A stretch of DNA of 64,000 bases from JACCZR01 sp035296565 (GTDB taxonomy: Bacteria > Actinomycetota > Thermoleophilia > Solirubrobacterales > Thermoleophilaceae). Below, piece after piece: positions 9,689 to 19,739 of this stretch. The notes below the pieces were generated by a model, which was given only the letters and a program-made list of their open reading frames with translations, did not search any database and was not told the DNA's origin. Made by a program: the position numbers and the translations under genes. The stretch lies in assembly GCA_035296565.1 (NCBI GenBank), contig DATHAQ010000034.1, forward strand, positions 1 to 64,000, written 5' to 3'. Position 1 is the stretch's first letter. Each line of letters starts with the position of its first letter.

Positions 9689-10971
9689 TGAAGGGCATCG
9701 ACACCGGCGACACCGCGTGGATGCTGGGCGCGACGGCCCTCGTCCTGATGATGACCCCGGCGCTGGGCCTGTTCTACGCGGGCCTCGTACGCGGCAAGAA
9801 CACGTTGAACACGTTCATGATGTGCGTCGCGGCGATCGCGATCGCCGCGGTGACCTGGACGGCAATCGGCTACTCGTTCGCCTTCGGCGACGCCAACGAG
9901 ATCATCGGGGGCTTTGACTATGCGTTCCTCCACGACGTCACGTTTGCGCCGCGCGAGGACTCGACGATCCCGCACCTGCTGTTCTTCGCCTTCCAGGGCA
10001 CGTTCTGCATCATCACGGTCGCGCTGATATCCGGTGCGGTGGTGGAGCGGATGCGCTTCGGCGCCTTCATGCTCTTCGCCGCGCTGTGGTCGGTGCTGGT
10101 CTACTCGGTGCTCGCGCACTGGGGCTTCGGCCCGGGCTGGCTGTTCAACGGCGGCACGCTGGACTTCGCGGGCGGCGTGGCGGTCGAGATGGCCTCGGGC
10201 TTCTCGGCCTTGGCGGCGGCGTTGGTGGTCGGGGCGCGCAAGGACTGGGGGCGCCAGGCGCTGCTGCCCCACAACGCGGTGTACGTGCTGCTGGGCGCCG
10301 GCCTGCTGTGGTTCGGCTGGTTCGGCTTCAACGGCGGCAGCGGCTTCGGCACGGGCCAGAACAGCGTGCTGGCCTTCGTGAACACGCTGCTGTGCCCGTC
10401 GGCGGCGCTGATCACCTGGTTCGTGCTCGACCTCATCCGCGGCCGCACGGTAACCGCGATCGGGGCGGCTACCGCGATCATCGTCGGCTGCGTGCTGATC
10501 ACACCCGCGGGCGGCTTCGTCAGCCCGGGTTGGGCCTTGGCGCTGGGCGCGGCGGGCGCGCTGCCCTGCTACGCGACGATTGCCTTCCGCCCGCGAACGC
10601 GCGTGGACGAGACCCTCGACGTTCTGGCTGCCCACGGCATAGCGGGCTTCACCGGGATCCTGTTCATCGGCTTCTTCGCCCAGAAGTCGTGGAACGGCCT
10701 GTCGGACGGGCTGCTGTACGGCAACGCCTCGCAGCTGCTCGACCAGGTGCTCGCCGCCGTGGCCGCGCCGACCTACGCGTTCGGGATGACGTTCCTCCTG
10801 CTGAAGCTGATCGGCCTGGCGATGCCGCTGCGCGTTCCCGCCAAGGAGGAGGCCGTGGGCATGGACGTCACCCAGCACGGCGAGGAGGCCTACGTCACCG
10901 GCGAGGGCGCGATCCTGGTCTCGACCGAGGCCCGAGGCGAGGACTCGGTGCCGGCGGCGGAGCCGGCGTGA
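9688..10971 (+). CDS. amt: Ammonium transporter (Amt/AmtB)
   Basis: 427 residues with about eleven membrane helices, the family norm. The signature D-F-A-G-G is present (D159), and the second twin-His residue is kept (H316, in AAHGIAG). The first twin-His position is Glu (E167, in AVEMASG). That substitution is known in fungal Mep-type transporters and is thought to alter substrate deprotonation or pH dependence. It starts inside the PII stop codon, so the two are made together. PII likely plugs this channel when nitrogen is plentiful. A tail of about 50 hydrophilic residues follows the last helix. Confidence 0.93.
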   Translation: MKGIDTGDTAWMLGATALVLMMTPALGLFYAGLVRGKNTLNTFMMCVAAIAIAAVTWTAIGYSFAFGDANEIIGGFDYAFLHDVTFAPREDSTIPHLLFFAFQGTFCIITVALISGAVVERMRFGAFMLFAALWSVLVYSVLAHWGFGPGWLFNGGTLDFAGGVAVEMASGFSALAAALVVGARKDWGRQALLPHNAVYVLLGAGLLWFGWFGFNGGSGFGTGQNSVLAFVNTLLCPSAALITWFVLDLIRGRTVTAIGAATAIIVGCVLITPAGGFVSPGWALALGAAGALPCYATIAFRPRTRVDETLDVLAAHGIAGFTGILFIGFFAQKSWNGLSDGLLYGNASQLLDQVLAAVAAPTYAFGMTFLLLKLIGLAMPLRVPAKEEAVGMDVTQHGEEAYVTGEGAILVSTEARGEDSVPAAEPA

Positions 10972-11132
10972 CCCAGGAGCGCCAGGTCGTGATCTGGCGC
11001 CCCTACCGCAAGAGCCAGGCGGCGCGGGTGCGCTCGATCCGGAGGATTCGCGGCTGGAGATCTGAGCGCGTTCAGGAGCCCGCGGACCGGGGGGAGGACC
11101 GGCGAGCCGGACTCTCAGCCCCCGCGGCCTAA
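10968..11132 (+). CDS. Possible small basic protein coupled to amt, 54 aa
   Basis: A GTG at 10968 overlaps the amt stop codon (GTGA), the same coupling used by many genes in this window. The 54-residue product is strongly basic and starts MTQERQVVIWRPYRKSQAAR. It has no membrane segment and no family I recognise. A hairpin (10979-11000) lies inside its first codons, and a GC-rich inverted repeat surrounds its stop codon. It may be a real accessory peptide or a chance frame. Confidence 0.3.
   Translation: MTQERQVVIWRPYRKSQAARVRSIRRIRGWRSERVQEPADRGEDRRAGLSAPAA
10979..11000 (+). terminator. Hairpin just after amt stop codon
   Basis: GCGCCAG and CTGGCGC pair around an 8-nt loop immediately past the amt stop. 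There is no T tract. It is a plausible end of the PII-amt transcript, unless the small frame that covers it is real. Nothing else is clear in 11133-11287. Confidence 0.35.
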
Positions 11133-11287
11133 CCGAGACAGGGGCCGCGGCTGAGGGACCAAACCGCGTCGCGGTCTGACCGGGCGGTTACAGCCCAAAT
11201 CGGCCACACCCACGAACCTGAACGGGTCATACGCGTTGTGACGGTTAAGTCGCCGCCTCTGGCGAAGAGAACCAGGAGAGGGAGCAC

Positions 11288-11419
11288 ATGGGCGTCAACC
11301 CCGAAGGTGTCGTGCGCGGGTACCTCGAAGCCCTCCCGGCACTGGAGCCAGAGCGCTACGGCACTCCTGATGCGCTCGAGGAAGGTCTGCGAACAGGAGC
11401 AGTGCGCGCCAGTGCCTGA
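11288..11419 (+). CDS. Short frame upstream of SnoaL-like gene, 43 aa (possible broken N terminus)
   Basis: It begins at an ATG with a strong AGGAGAGGGAG ribosome site. The product opens MGVNPEGVVRGYLEALPALE, which resembles the first helix of SnoaL/NTF2-like proteins. It stops at 11419, 8 bases after the GTG that opens the following SnoaL-like frame. Either it is the original N terminus split off by a frameshift, or it is a small leader cistron. Confidence 0.4.
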   Translation: MGVNPEGVVRGYLEALPALEPERYGTPDALEEGLRTGAVRASA

Positions 11420-11831
11420 CAACGGCGTGAGCGCGAGGCGCCTGTCCTATACCGCCGCGCTCGAGAGCTGGGACCAGCAGGCAATCCTCGGCGCGCTGGC
11501 CGACGACGTCGTGATCTACGTCGCTGTCGATGACGCCCCCATGAGCGGCAAGCAGGTGGCTGAGTACTTCTTCGGCGTTCTGGAGGAGGAGCTCGGAGCC
11601 ATGGTGGTCACCGACGAGATCATCGAGGACAACAACGCCGTGCTCTTGTTCGAGACCGCAATCAGCGACACGAGCGCGCAGGGGATGAACGTCGTCCGCT
11701 TGGACGACTCAGGCTCCATCCGCGAGCTGACCGTGCTCTTTCGCCCACTTCGAGCACTCGCGCTGATCGCCGGAGTCGTCGGGGCCCGGATGTCGGAGCG
11801 CTTCGGGTCGCCGCCCCAGGTCCGGGACTGA
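11412..11831 (+). CDS. SnoaL-like (NTF2-fold) protein, 139 aa
   Basis: The frame encodes a single NTF2-like cone fold: first helix YTAALESWDQQAILGALADD, then alternating strands (VVIYVAV, AVLLFETAI, SIRELTVLFRP) as in SnoaL-like polyketide cyclases and related binding proteins. The likely role is binding or isomerising a small hydrophobic ligand, which cannot be named. The GTG at 11412 is the best start in frame and overlaps the short upstream frame by 8 bases. The region 11832-12066 after it shows no gene. Confidence 0.6.
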   Translation: MPDNGVSARRLSYTAALESWDQQAILGALADDVVIYVAVDDAPMSGKQVAEYFFGVLEEELGAMVVTDEIIEDNNAVLLFETAISDTSAQGMNVVRLDDSGSIRELTVLFRPLRALALIAGVVGARMSERFGSPPQVRD

Positions 11832-12066
11832 CCCGCCCCGGAGTGCGGCAAGGTCAGGGCTCGACTAAGGAGCGACCCACGCGCGATCGAGGCTCCCTTC
11901 TCGGTCACGCCGTCGGCTGTCCGGACTTACGGCAGCCAACCGGTGGTGGGTGGCATTCCTATATGACCTGACCTATCTTGGCGGGCCCGGGTTTGGGACC
12001 AAGCGATCGCCTCGCGTCGACGCCGGCAGCGACCGCGCGCGTGCGGGCGCGTGCCCGCAACACGTG

Positions 12067-12945
12067 ATGACCAGCTCGACCAACCTGGCGTGCCCAGTCT
12101 GCGGAGTGCGGTCCTGGCGGCGAAAGTACCGGCGCCTGGGTTGGACGTTCGTGAAATGCGAGCGCTGCGGTCTGATGCGACTGGAGCCGCTGCCGAGCGA
12201 GCGCCAGCTCAACGAGCACTACGCCGCGCGTGCCCGGGACGGCGGCAACTACGACCTGACCCGGGCCAACGAGCGCCAACCCAACCTCGTCCGCACGATG
12301 GACTTTGTCCAGAGCCTCGGCCTCGCGCCGGGCAGGCTGCTCGATGTGGGCTGCTTCGACGGCGGCTTCCTGGAAGAGGCTGCCGCTCGGGGATGGGACG
12401 TCTGGGGCATCGAGCCGCAGGCAGAGCCCGCGGCGGTGGCCGAGCTGCGCCACCCCGGCCGGATAGTGAGCTTGGCCCTGGAGGACGTAGGGGAGCTGCC
12501 TATAGGCGAGTTCGACCTGATCACCGCAATCAGCGTGGTCGAGCACCTACGCCAGCCGCAGGCGCTCCTCGAGCTTGCGGACCGGCGCCTCCGTCCGGGT
12601 GGCGTCCTGGTCATCCACACGCCCGACCTTCGCTCACTTCCGGCCCGGGCGCTGGGGCGCTGGTGGCCGCCGATTGCACCACCCGAGCACACCTTTTACT
12701 TCGACCGTCGTACGCTGGGCCGCTTGGTCGAGCGTCATGGGCTCCACCACCTCGGCACCACCAGGGATGTGAAGCGGCTCAGGGTCCAGTATGTCTACGA
12801 CCAGTTTCGGTTCTTCGGGCCGGAGTTCCATCGGCTACTCGGCCCCGTCGTGCGAGCGTTACCGCGGCGGGCTCGCGACGCACGGCTCCCCGTCTATGGC
12901 GGCGAGACTTTCTTCGCCGCCGTCAGGCCGCCTCGACGACCTTGA
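12067..12945 (+). CDS. Class I SAM-dependent methyltransferase with N-terminal zinc ribbon
   Basis: 292 residues. An N-terminal CxxC...CxxC zinc ribbon (CPVCG and CERCG, residues 9-35) is followed by a Methyltransf_23 type Rossmann domain. Motif I is LLDVGCFDGGFLEEAA, the acidic residue binding SAM follows in WGIEP, and motif III is LRPGGVLVIHTPD. Proteins of this build often act in surface polysaccharide or natural product pathways and methylate small molecules. The exact substrate is unknown. A GTG three bases upstream (12064) is an equal start candidate. tRNA-Glu follows in the opposite direction. Confidence 0.8.
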   Translation: MTSSTNLACPVCGVRSWRRKYRRLGWTFVKCERCGLMRLEPLPSERQLNEHYAARARDGGNYDLTRANERQPNLVRTMDFVQSLGLAPGRLLDVGCFDGGFLEEAAARGWDVWGIEPQAEPAAVAELRHPGRIVSLALEDVGELPIGEFDLITAISVVEHLRQPQALLELADRRLRPGGVLVIHTPDLRSLPARALGRWWPPIAPPEHTFYFDRRTLGRLVERHGLHHLGTTRDVKRLRVQYVYDQFRFFGPEFHRLLGPVVRALPRRARDARLPVYGGETFFAAVRPPRRP

Positions 12946-12988
12946 TTTCGTCGACCGGTAAGCAGGCTCTGAATGCGGGCGTTCTGAG

Positions 12989-13061
12989 TACCGCCACGGG
13001 GATTCGAACCCCGGTTTCCGCCGTGAGAGGGCGGCGTCCTAGTCCCCTAGACGATGGCGGC
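12989..13061 (-). tRNA. tRNA-Glu (CTC)
   Basis: 73 nt on the minus strand with acceptor GCCGCCA/TGGCGGT, anticodon stem CCGCC/GGCGG with loop CTCTCAC (anticodon CTC), and a T arm with GGTTCGAATCC. Discriminator A. No encoded CCA. Confidence 0.95.
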
Positions 13062-13146
13062 CTGAAGGGAGGCGATGATAGCGGCAGGGTGGGGGCGCGC
13101 CCGGGGCCCTTAGCTCGCTTTTCGGCGCCCGTGCGACCCTCCTGGA

Positions 13147-14016
13147 GTGACCCGACGGCCCTCCGTCCTCCTGGCCGCCGCCGGCGGCTGCGCCGGTCTC
13201 TTCCTGCTGCTGCTCGTGGCCGCCTATGGGTCCGACGCCGCCCGGCGGGCCGACGCCACCTCGCTGCTGGGCTTCGTGGCCGTCGAGCCCAACGGGGGCT
13301 CGTTGCCGGAGCTGATGGGCCACTTCGGCGACCCCGGCCCGGTGATCTTCCTGGGAGCGGTGCTTGCCGCCGTCGCGGCGCTGCGCGGCCGCCCCCGCGT
13401 CGGGGCGGTGATCGTGCTGCTCATCGGCATCACCAGCATCTCCAGCCAGGTCCTGAAGGCCGTGCTCGCCTATCCGCGCTTCGAGGGCAGCATCGGCCGC
13501 GCCCACGTCGCTCCCGAGGCCTTTCCCAGCGGCCACTCCACCGCCGCCATGGCCGTGGCCCTCTCCCTGGTCATCGCGGTGCCCTCGCGCCTCCGGCCGC
13601 TGGCGGCGCTGGTGGGGGCGGGCTTCGCCCTCGGCGTCGCCTTCAGCGTCATTGCCCTGGGCTGGCACTTTCCCAGCGACGCCGTCGGCGGCTTCGTGCT
13701 CGCGTCGGGCTGGGCGCTGGTCCTCCTGGCCGGGCTGGCCGCGCTCGACGAGCGCTTTCCAGCGCGCACGGGCCGCAGCCGGGCGGCGGCCTCGGTCCGC
13801 AAGGTCACCGAGGGGGTGACGGCCGTGGGCCTCGTCGCTCTCGCGGCGGCGGGCGTGCTGGCCCTGCTGTTGATGGGGCTCGTCGCCCTTGCCCAGCCGG
13901 GCGGCCTCGTGGGCGTGGCCGAGCGGCACACCGGGCTGGTGATCGTCGCTCCGTCGGTCGCGCTTGCCGCCGTGGTCCTGCTCTCGGGCTTCGCGCTGCT
14001 CAGCCGCAAGCGCTAG
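13147..14016 (+). CDS. PAP2-superfamily membrane phosphatase
   Basis: 289 residues with seven or eight membrane segments. The PAP2 core is visible as KAVLAYPR (motif 1-like), PSGHST (motif 2, catalytic acid His) and GWHFPSDAVGG (motif 3, His nucleophile and Asp). The Arg normally just before motif 3 is not evident. Likely substrates are lipid phosphates such as undecaprenyl pyrophosphate or phosphatidate, handled on the outer membrane face. Two more membrane helices follow the core. The start is a GTG at 13147. It ends just upstream of the cobalamin riboswitch. Confidence 0.82.
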   Translation: MTRRPSVLLAAAGGCAGLFLLLLVAAYGSDAARRADATSLLGFVAVEPNGGSLPELMGHFGDPGPVIFLGAVLAAVAALRGRPRVGAVIVLLIGITSISSQVLKAVLAYPRFEGSIGRAHVAPEAFPSGHSTAAMAVALSLVIAVPSRLRPLAALVGAGFALGVAFSVIALGWHFPSDAVGGFVLASGWALVLLAGLAALDERFPARTGRSRAAASVRKVTEGVTAVGLVALAAAGVLALLLMGLVALAQPGGLVGVAERHTGLVIVAPSVALAAVVLLSGFALLSRKR

Positions 14017-14033
14017 TCGCCCCCGGCTAGGGG

Positions 14034-14039
14034 TATGCT
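14034..14039 (+). promoter_or_regulatory. -10 hexamer TATGCT before the cobalamin riboswitch
   Basis: TATGCT would start transcription at about 14046, at the 5' edge of the aptamer. No convincing -35 element is seen. Confidence 0.35.
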
Positions 14040-14040
14040 G

Positions 14041-14215
14041 GCCGGGTTCATACGGCCGGTGGGTCAGGGAAGTCCGGTGAGAGTCCGGCGCGGTCCCGCC
14101 ACTGTGACCGGGTGACGAAGGCGCCGCACGACTGCGGTCAGCCACTGGGGGCCACCGGCCTCCGGGAAGGCGCGGCGCACTAGCCCGGAAGCCAGGAGAC
14201 CTCCCTCCGGCCGCG
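14041..14215 (+). ncRNA. Cobalamin (B12) riboswitch
   Basis: Conserved AdoCbl aptamer elements occur in order: a GGGTCAGGGAAGTCCGGTG segment with GAGAGTCCGGC, then CGGTCCCGCCACTGTGA, and the 3' B12-box GCCAGGAGACCT near 14191-14202. The ATG of the first downstream gene is at 14246, preceded by GAGAAAGGGA. When B12 is bound, such RNAs usually block translation or cause termination, so this operon should be on under B12 starvation. Confidence 0.95.
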
Positions 14216-14245
14216 TCAATCGATCCCTCGGAGAAAGGGAAGACC

Positions 14246-15664
14246 ATGTCCGATAGGCCCCTCCCCGCGCCACGGCGCGCCGCCCTGGCCGCGTTGCTCG
14301 GCGGCTTGCTCCTGGCGAGCGCCGCCGCCCCCGCCGCCCAGGCCGACCCCGTGTCGGTGAAGCTGCGAGTCGAAGGCAAGAGCGGGACGATCTACGAGAA
14401 GCCGGTGACCACCGACGGCCACGCCGTGACGACCGTCTCGGGCGGGACCCACAAGTGCGACGGCACCAACGGCGGCGCGCACCCGACCCCGGGCCCGACC
14501 TCGACCGCGACGCTCGACGACGGCGCCAAGCAGGGCGGCTTCACCTTCGATGCCACCTTCAACGACGGCTTCGAGGACTTCCTGATCGACCGGATCGGGC
14601 CCGACTCCAGCACCTCCTCGGAGTTCTGGGGGCACTTCAACAACTTCGTCTCCTCGCAGGTGGGCGGCTGCCAGCAGCGGGTCGGCACCGGTGACGAGGT
14701 GCTCTGGGTCTGGGACGCCTTCTCCAAGGCGCACGCCCTCAAGCTCGCCGGCCCGACCGCGGTGCGAACCGGGCAGCGCATCGGCGTGCGGGTGACCGAC
14801 GGCGGCACCGGCGCCCCGATCCCGGGCTCGGCGATCGGAGGCAGGCTCACCGACGCCGACGGCCGGGCGACGCTCAGCTTCGCCAAGGCGGGCATCTACC
14901 GGCTGAAGGCCACGCGCTCTGACTCCGTGCGCTCGCCGCTGCTCACCGTGTGCGTCGACCCGGTCGGCGCGCCGTCGTGCACGAGCGGCGACAAGAGCTC
15001 GCCCTCGGTCGAGCTGCTCTCGGCCGGCGCCGCGGGCGGCTGGGCCAGCGACCGCTCGGCCTCGCGCAGCGTCGAGCTCGCCTGGCAGGGCGACGACGGC
15101 ACGGGCAGCGGCGTCTCGCGCTATGACGTCGACGTGCGCGAGACCGGCGCCGCGGCCAGGACATCGGACAGCGGCTGGAGGTCCCTCCTGACCGGCACGA
15201 CGAAGGTCAGCACCCGGTTCCGCGGGCGGTCGGGGCGCCAGTACGAGTTCCGGGTCACGGCGCTCGACCGGGCGGGCAACCGCAGCTCGGCGACCGGGAA
15301 CGAGCTGCTGATCCCGGTGGACGACCGCGACCGCAGCCTGATTCGCTTCTCCAAGGGCTGGAAGCGCCTGCAACGCAAGGGGGCGTGGGGCCGGCACGTG
15401 GTGCGCTCGACCCGTCGCGGCGCGACGGCCCGCCTGCGCTTCCGGGGCACCCGCCTGGCGCTCATCGGGCGCCGGCTGCCGAGGGGGGGCAGGCTGCGCG
15501 TGAAGATCGACCGCGGCACGCGGACCGTGCGGGTTCGCGGAGCCGCGCGTCACCGCCGTGTCCTGTTCACCTCCAAGCGGCTGCGCTCGGGCCTGCACCG
15601 GGTGCGCGTCACGGCGGTGGGCGGCGGGCCGGTCGAGCTCGACGCCGTGGGGGTGCGGCCGTGA
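14246..15664 (+). CDS. Secreted DUF4430-like / Ig-like protein of B12-riboswitch operon, 472 aa
   Basis: A signal peptide (residues 1-33, cleavage after AAQA) precedes a transcobalamin beta-domain-like (DUF4430) region, roughly residues 36-160, with FWGHFNNFV and a closing GTGDEVLWVWD. A short beta-sandwich (residues 165-235), a fibronectin type III-like domain (about 245-355), and a basic C-terminal beta domain (about 365-472) follow. No cell-wall anchor motif is seen. As the first gene after a B12 riboswitch, it is probably an extracellular corrinoid-binding or presenting protein. That role is inferred from domain and context. It overlaps the next gene by GTGA. Confidence 0.75.
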   Translation: MSDRPLPAPRRAALAALLGGLLLASAAAPAAQADPVSVKLRVEGKSGTIYEKPVTTDGHAVTTVSGGTHKCDGTNGGAHPTPGPTSTATLDDGAKQGGFTFDATFNDGFEDFLIDRIGPDSSTSSEFWGHFNNFVSSQVGGCQQRVGTGDEVLWVWDAFSKAHALKLAGPTAVRTGQRIGVRVTDGGTGAPIPGSAIGGRLTDADGRATLSFAKAGIYRLKATRSDSVRSPLLTVCVDPVGAPSCTSGDKSSPSVELLSAGAAGGWASDRSASRSVELAWQGDDGTGSGVSRYDVDVRETGAAARTSDSGWRSLLTGTTKVSTRFRGRSGRQYEFRVTALDRAGNRSSATGNELLIPVDDRDRSLIRFSKGWKRLQRKGAWGRHVVRSTRRGATARLRFRGTRLALIGRRLPRGGRLRVKIDRGTRTVRVRGAARHRRVLFTSKRLRSGLHRVRVTAVGGGPVELDAVGVRP

Positions 15665-16413
15665 CCGGGCGCAGGGCGCTGATCGGGGGCGCGGGCGTCG
15701 CGGCGCTCGCGCTGGTCCTGGCGGGCGGCGTCGCGCCGCCCCCGCAGGCAGACGCGGCCAAGCGTCGCGCCGCCCCGGTGGTCGAGCACATGGTGGTGTT
15801 CCGCAACGGCAGCCACCGCGCGAGACGCGTCAGCTCGCGTGGGGTGCTGGTGCGGATCGGCCGGCGGCGGTGCGCCTCGGCCACCGGGACGCCGCTAGCG
15901 GCGCTGGTGCGCGCGCGGCCTTCGCGCCGCATCGGGATCAAGGACTTCGGCTCCTGCTCGCGCCGCGCGCGCGACGGGGCGGGGCTGTTCGTCCGGCGCA
16001 TCGGGCCCGACGTGAGCCGGGCCAACCGCGGCTGGGTCTACAAAGTCGGCCGCAAGCAGGCCACGGCCGGCGCGGGCGACCCCAGCGGGCCCTTCGGCCG
16101 CCGGCGCCTGCGCCGCGGCCAGCGGGTCACCTGGTTCTACTGCACGCCCGATGCCGAGGGCGACTGCCAGCGCACGCTGGAGCTGCGCGTCTCGGCGCCG
16201 GGCGGCGGTGCCGTCTCGGTGCGGGTCGTGGCCTACGACGACCGCGGCAGCGGCATCGTGGCCCCGGGCGCCGAGGTGCGCCTGGGCGGCCTGACGGCCA
16301 CCACGAATGCGCAGGGTCTCGCATCGGTCACCGCCGCCCCCGGCCGCTACGGCATCCGGGCCACGCGCGCGGGTGACGTGAGGACCTATCCCCAGCGGGT
16401 GACGGTGCGCTGA
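15661..16413 (+). CDS. Secreted DUF4430-like protein, 250 aa
   Basis: It starts at a GTG overlapping the previous stop. A signal peptide (residues 1-34, cut near ADA) is followed by a DUF4430-like domain whose C-terminal half is clear: GWVYKVGRK, then a glycine-rich loop AGAGDPSGPFG and RRGQRVTWFYC. A second beta domain (about residues 175-250) resembles a carboxypeptidase-regulatory or Big-type fold. The Cys residues (CASAT, GSCSRR, FYC, GDC) may form disulphides outside the cell. It is the second of three tandem DUF4430-type exported proteins. The B12 role is inferred. Confidence 0.72.
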   Translation: MTGRRALIGGAGVAALALVLAGGVAPPPQADAAKRRAAPVVEHMVVFRNGSHRARRVSSRGVLVRIGRRRCASATGTPLAALVRARPSRRIGIKDFGSCSRRARDGAGLFVRRIGPDVSRANRGWVYKVGRKQATAGAGDPSGPFGRRRLRRGQRVTWFYCTPDAEGDCQRTLELRVSAPGGGAVSVRVVAYDDRGSGIVAPGAEVRLGGLTATTNAQGLASVTAAPGRYGIRATRAGDVRTYPQRVTVR

Positions 16414-17318
16414 TGCGCAGGGCGTTCGCCCTCCTGGCCCTCGGCCTGGCCATGGCCGGCTGCGGCCTGGGGGCGGGCGACGAGCAGCCGGGTGGAGTCG
16501 AGCTGCGCATCACGCGCGACTTCGGCCGGCAGCTCGTGGACCAGGAGCAGCGTTCCGAGATCCGCCAGGGCGACACCGTGATGCGGCTGCTGCGCTCGTC
16601 GCAGAAGGTGGACACCCGCTACGGCGGGCGCTTCGTCCAGTCGATCGGCGGGGTCAGCGGCGGCGGGCCCGAGGGGCGGCGCGACTGGTTCTTCTTCGTC
16701 AACGGAATCGAGTCGGATGTGGGGGCGGCGGAGTACGACCTGCATCCGGGCGACCGCATCCATTGGGACTACCGCCACTGGGAGGCGGCCATGTCGATTC
16801 CGGCGATCGTCGGCGCCTTTCCCGAGCCGTTGGTCAGGGGCACGAAGGGCAAGCGCTTCCCGGTGCGCGTCGAGTGCTCGGACGAGGACGGGGCGGCGTG
16901 CGGTGCGGCCAACCGCCGCCTGCGCGAGGCCGGGGTGCGGACGAGCTCCTCGGCCTTCGGAGCCGACGCCACGCGCAACGTCCTGCGGGTCGTGGTGGCT
17001 CCCTGGCCGCGGGCGAGGATGATCCAGGCGGTGGGCCGGTTGACCGGAAAGCCCGACGAGACCGGCGTGTTCGCGCACTTCTCCGGAGACCGGCTGGAGC
17101 TGCTCGACTCCCGCGGGCAGACGGCACGCACCGCCCCTCCGGGCACCGGCCTGGTGGCGGCGCTCAAACCGGCGGCGGAGGAGATCCTCTGGGTGGTCAG
17201 CGGCGTCGACGACCGCGGCACCGAGCGGGCCGCCCGCAGCCTCGACCGAAAGACGCTCGCCGACGCCTTCGCGGTGGCGGCGACCCCACAGGGGCCGAAG
17301 GACCTGCCGCTGCAATGA
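16413..17318 (+). CDS. DUF4430 lipoprotein of B12-riboswitch operon, 301 aa
   Basis: The N terminus ends in a lipobox (LAMAGC), so the protein should be lipid-anchored on the outer face of the membrane at Cys17. Residues 30-120 form the best DUF4430 match of the set: a VMRLLRSS helix, DWFFFVNGIES, GAAEYDLHPGDRIHWDYR. In animal transcobalamins this domain is the beta half that closes over B12. The rest (residues 125-301) is a compact alpha/beta region I do not recognise. The start overlaps the upstream stop (TGATG) and its stop overlaps the EcfT start (ATGA). Confidence 0.8.
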   Translation: MRRAFALLALGLAMAGCGLGAGDEQPGGVELRITRDFGRQLVDQEQRSEIRQGDTVMRLLRSSQKVDTRYGGRFVQSIGGVSGGGPEGRRDWFFFVNGIESDVGAAEYDLHPGDRIHWDYRHWEAAMSIPAIVGAFPEPLVRGTKGKRFPVRVECSDEDGAACGAANRRLREAGVRTSSSAFGADATRNVLRVVVAPWPRARMIQAVGRLTGKPDETGVFAHFSGDRLELLDSRGQTARTAPPGTGLVAALKPAAEEILWVVSGVDDRGTERAARSLDRKTLADAFAVAATPQGPKDLPLQ

Positions 17319-18188
17319 GGCTGGTGCCCGTCTACCGCCCGCGCGCGAGCGCGCTGCACTCCGCACGGGCCGGCGCGGTGTCGGGGCTGTGCGCAGCCCT
17401 CGCCCTCACGGGTGCGCTGTTCGAGAACCCGCTCGTCACCGGGGCGGTGATCGTCGCCGCCTACGCCGCCGGCGCCGCGGCGGGGGTCGGAAAGGAGATG
17501 AGCCGCGTCGCGCTGCTGGCCCTCCCGCTGGCCGCGCTCGTGACCCTCGTCAACCCGCTCGTCTACTCCGAGGGCGACACGCTGCTCATCAGGGGCGGCG
17601 ACTTCCTCGGCCGCCGCTGGGACGTCACGCTCGAGGCCGTGGGCGCCGGCGGGCTGGCCGGCCTGCGGGTCGCCTCCGTGGTGATGGCGCTCGGGCTGCT
17701 CTCCGCCGCGGTGGACCCTGATGCCCTCCTGCGTCTGTTCCGGCGTGTCTCCTATCGCTCGGCGCTGACCGCGGCGCTGGCCGTTCGGCTCGTGCCCGTG
17801 CTGGCCCGTGACGCCGGTCGCATGGGCGAGGCGGCACGCTGCCGCGCCGAGCCGCCGGAGCGGCTGCTGGTGGCGCGTGCCGCGCTCGCCGGCGCGCTCG
17901 ACCGCGCTGTCGACGTGGCCGCCGCGCTCGAGGTGCGCGGCTACGCGTCGGCCTCGCCGCCACCACGGGCGCGACGGCCCTGGTCGCGCCACGACGTGAC
18001 GGTGGCCGCGGCAGCGCTCGTCGTGCTGGCGGGAGCTGTCGTGGCCAGGCTGGCGGGCGTGGGGGAGGTCGAGGCCTACCCGAGCTTCTCCGTCGCTTTG
18101 GGGCCCGCGGAGCTGGCGCTCGCGGTCGGCCTGGTCGTCGCTGCGGTGGCGCCGCTTCTGGGCCGGCCCGCGCGGCTGGGAGTGGCGC

Positions 18189-18196
<8 letters not shown>
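17315..18196 (+). CDS. ecfT: ECF transporter transmembrane subunit EcfT (CbiQ family)
   Basis: 293 residues with five or six membrane segments. The long cytoplasmic coupling-helix region contains the ALEVRGYAS motif that contacts the ATPases (the AxRG signature of EcfT proteins). It is the scaffold that joins the ATPase pair to the substrate-binding S-component. It lies between the DUF4430 lipoprotein and the fused ATPase, overlapping both by 4-8 bases. It is a dedicated T subunit for this operon rather than a shared one. Confidence 0.88.

Positions 18197-19735
<1,539 letters not shown>

Positions 19736-19739
<4 letters not shown>

Noticed and set aside
14216..15598. Long open frame on the minus strand opposite the first B12-operon gene
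   Set aside because: It is rich in Arg, Ala, Gly and Gln with no motif, lies fully opposite a gene with signal peptide and domains, and is the usual by-product of very high GC.
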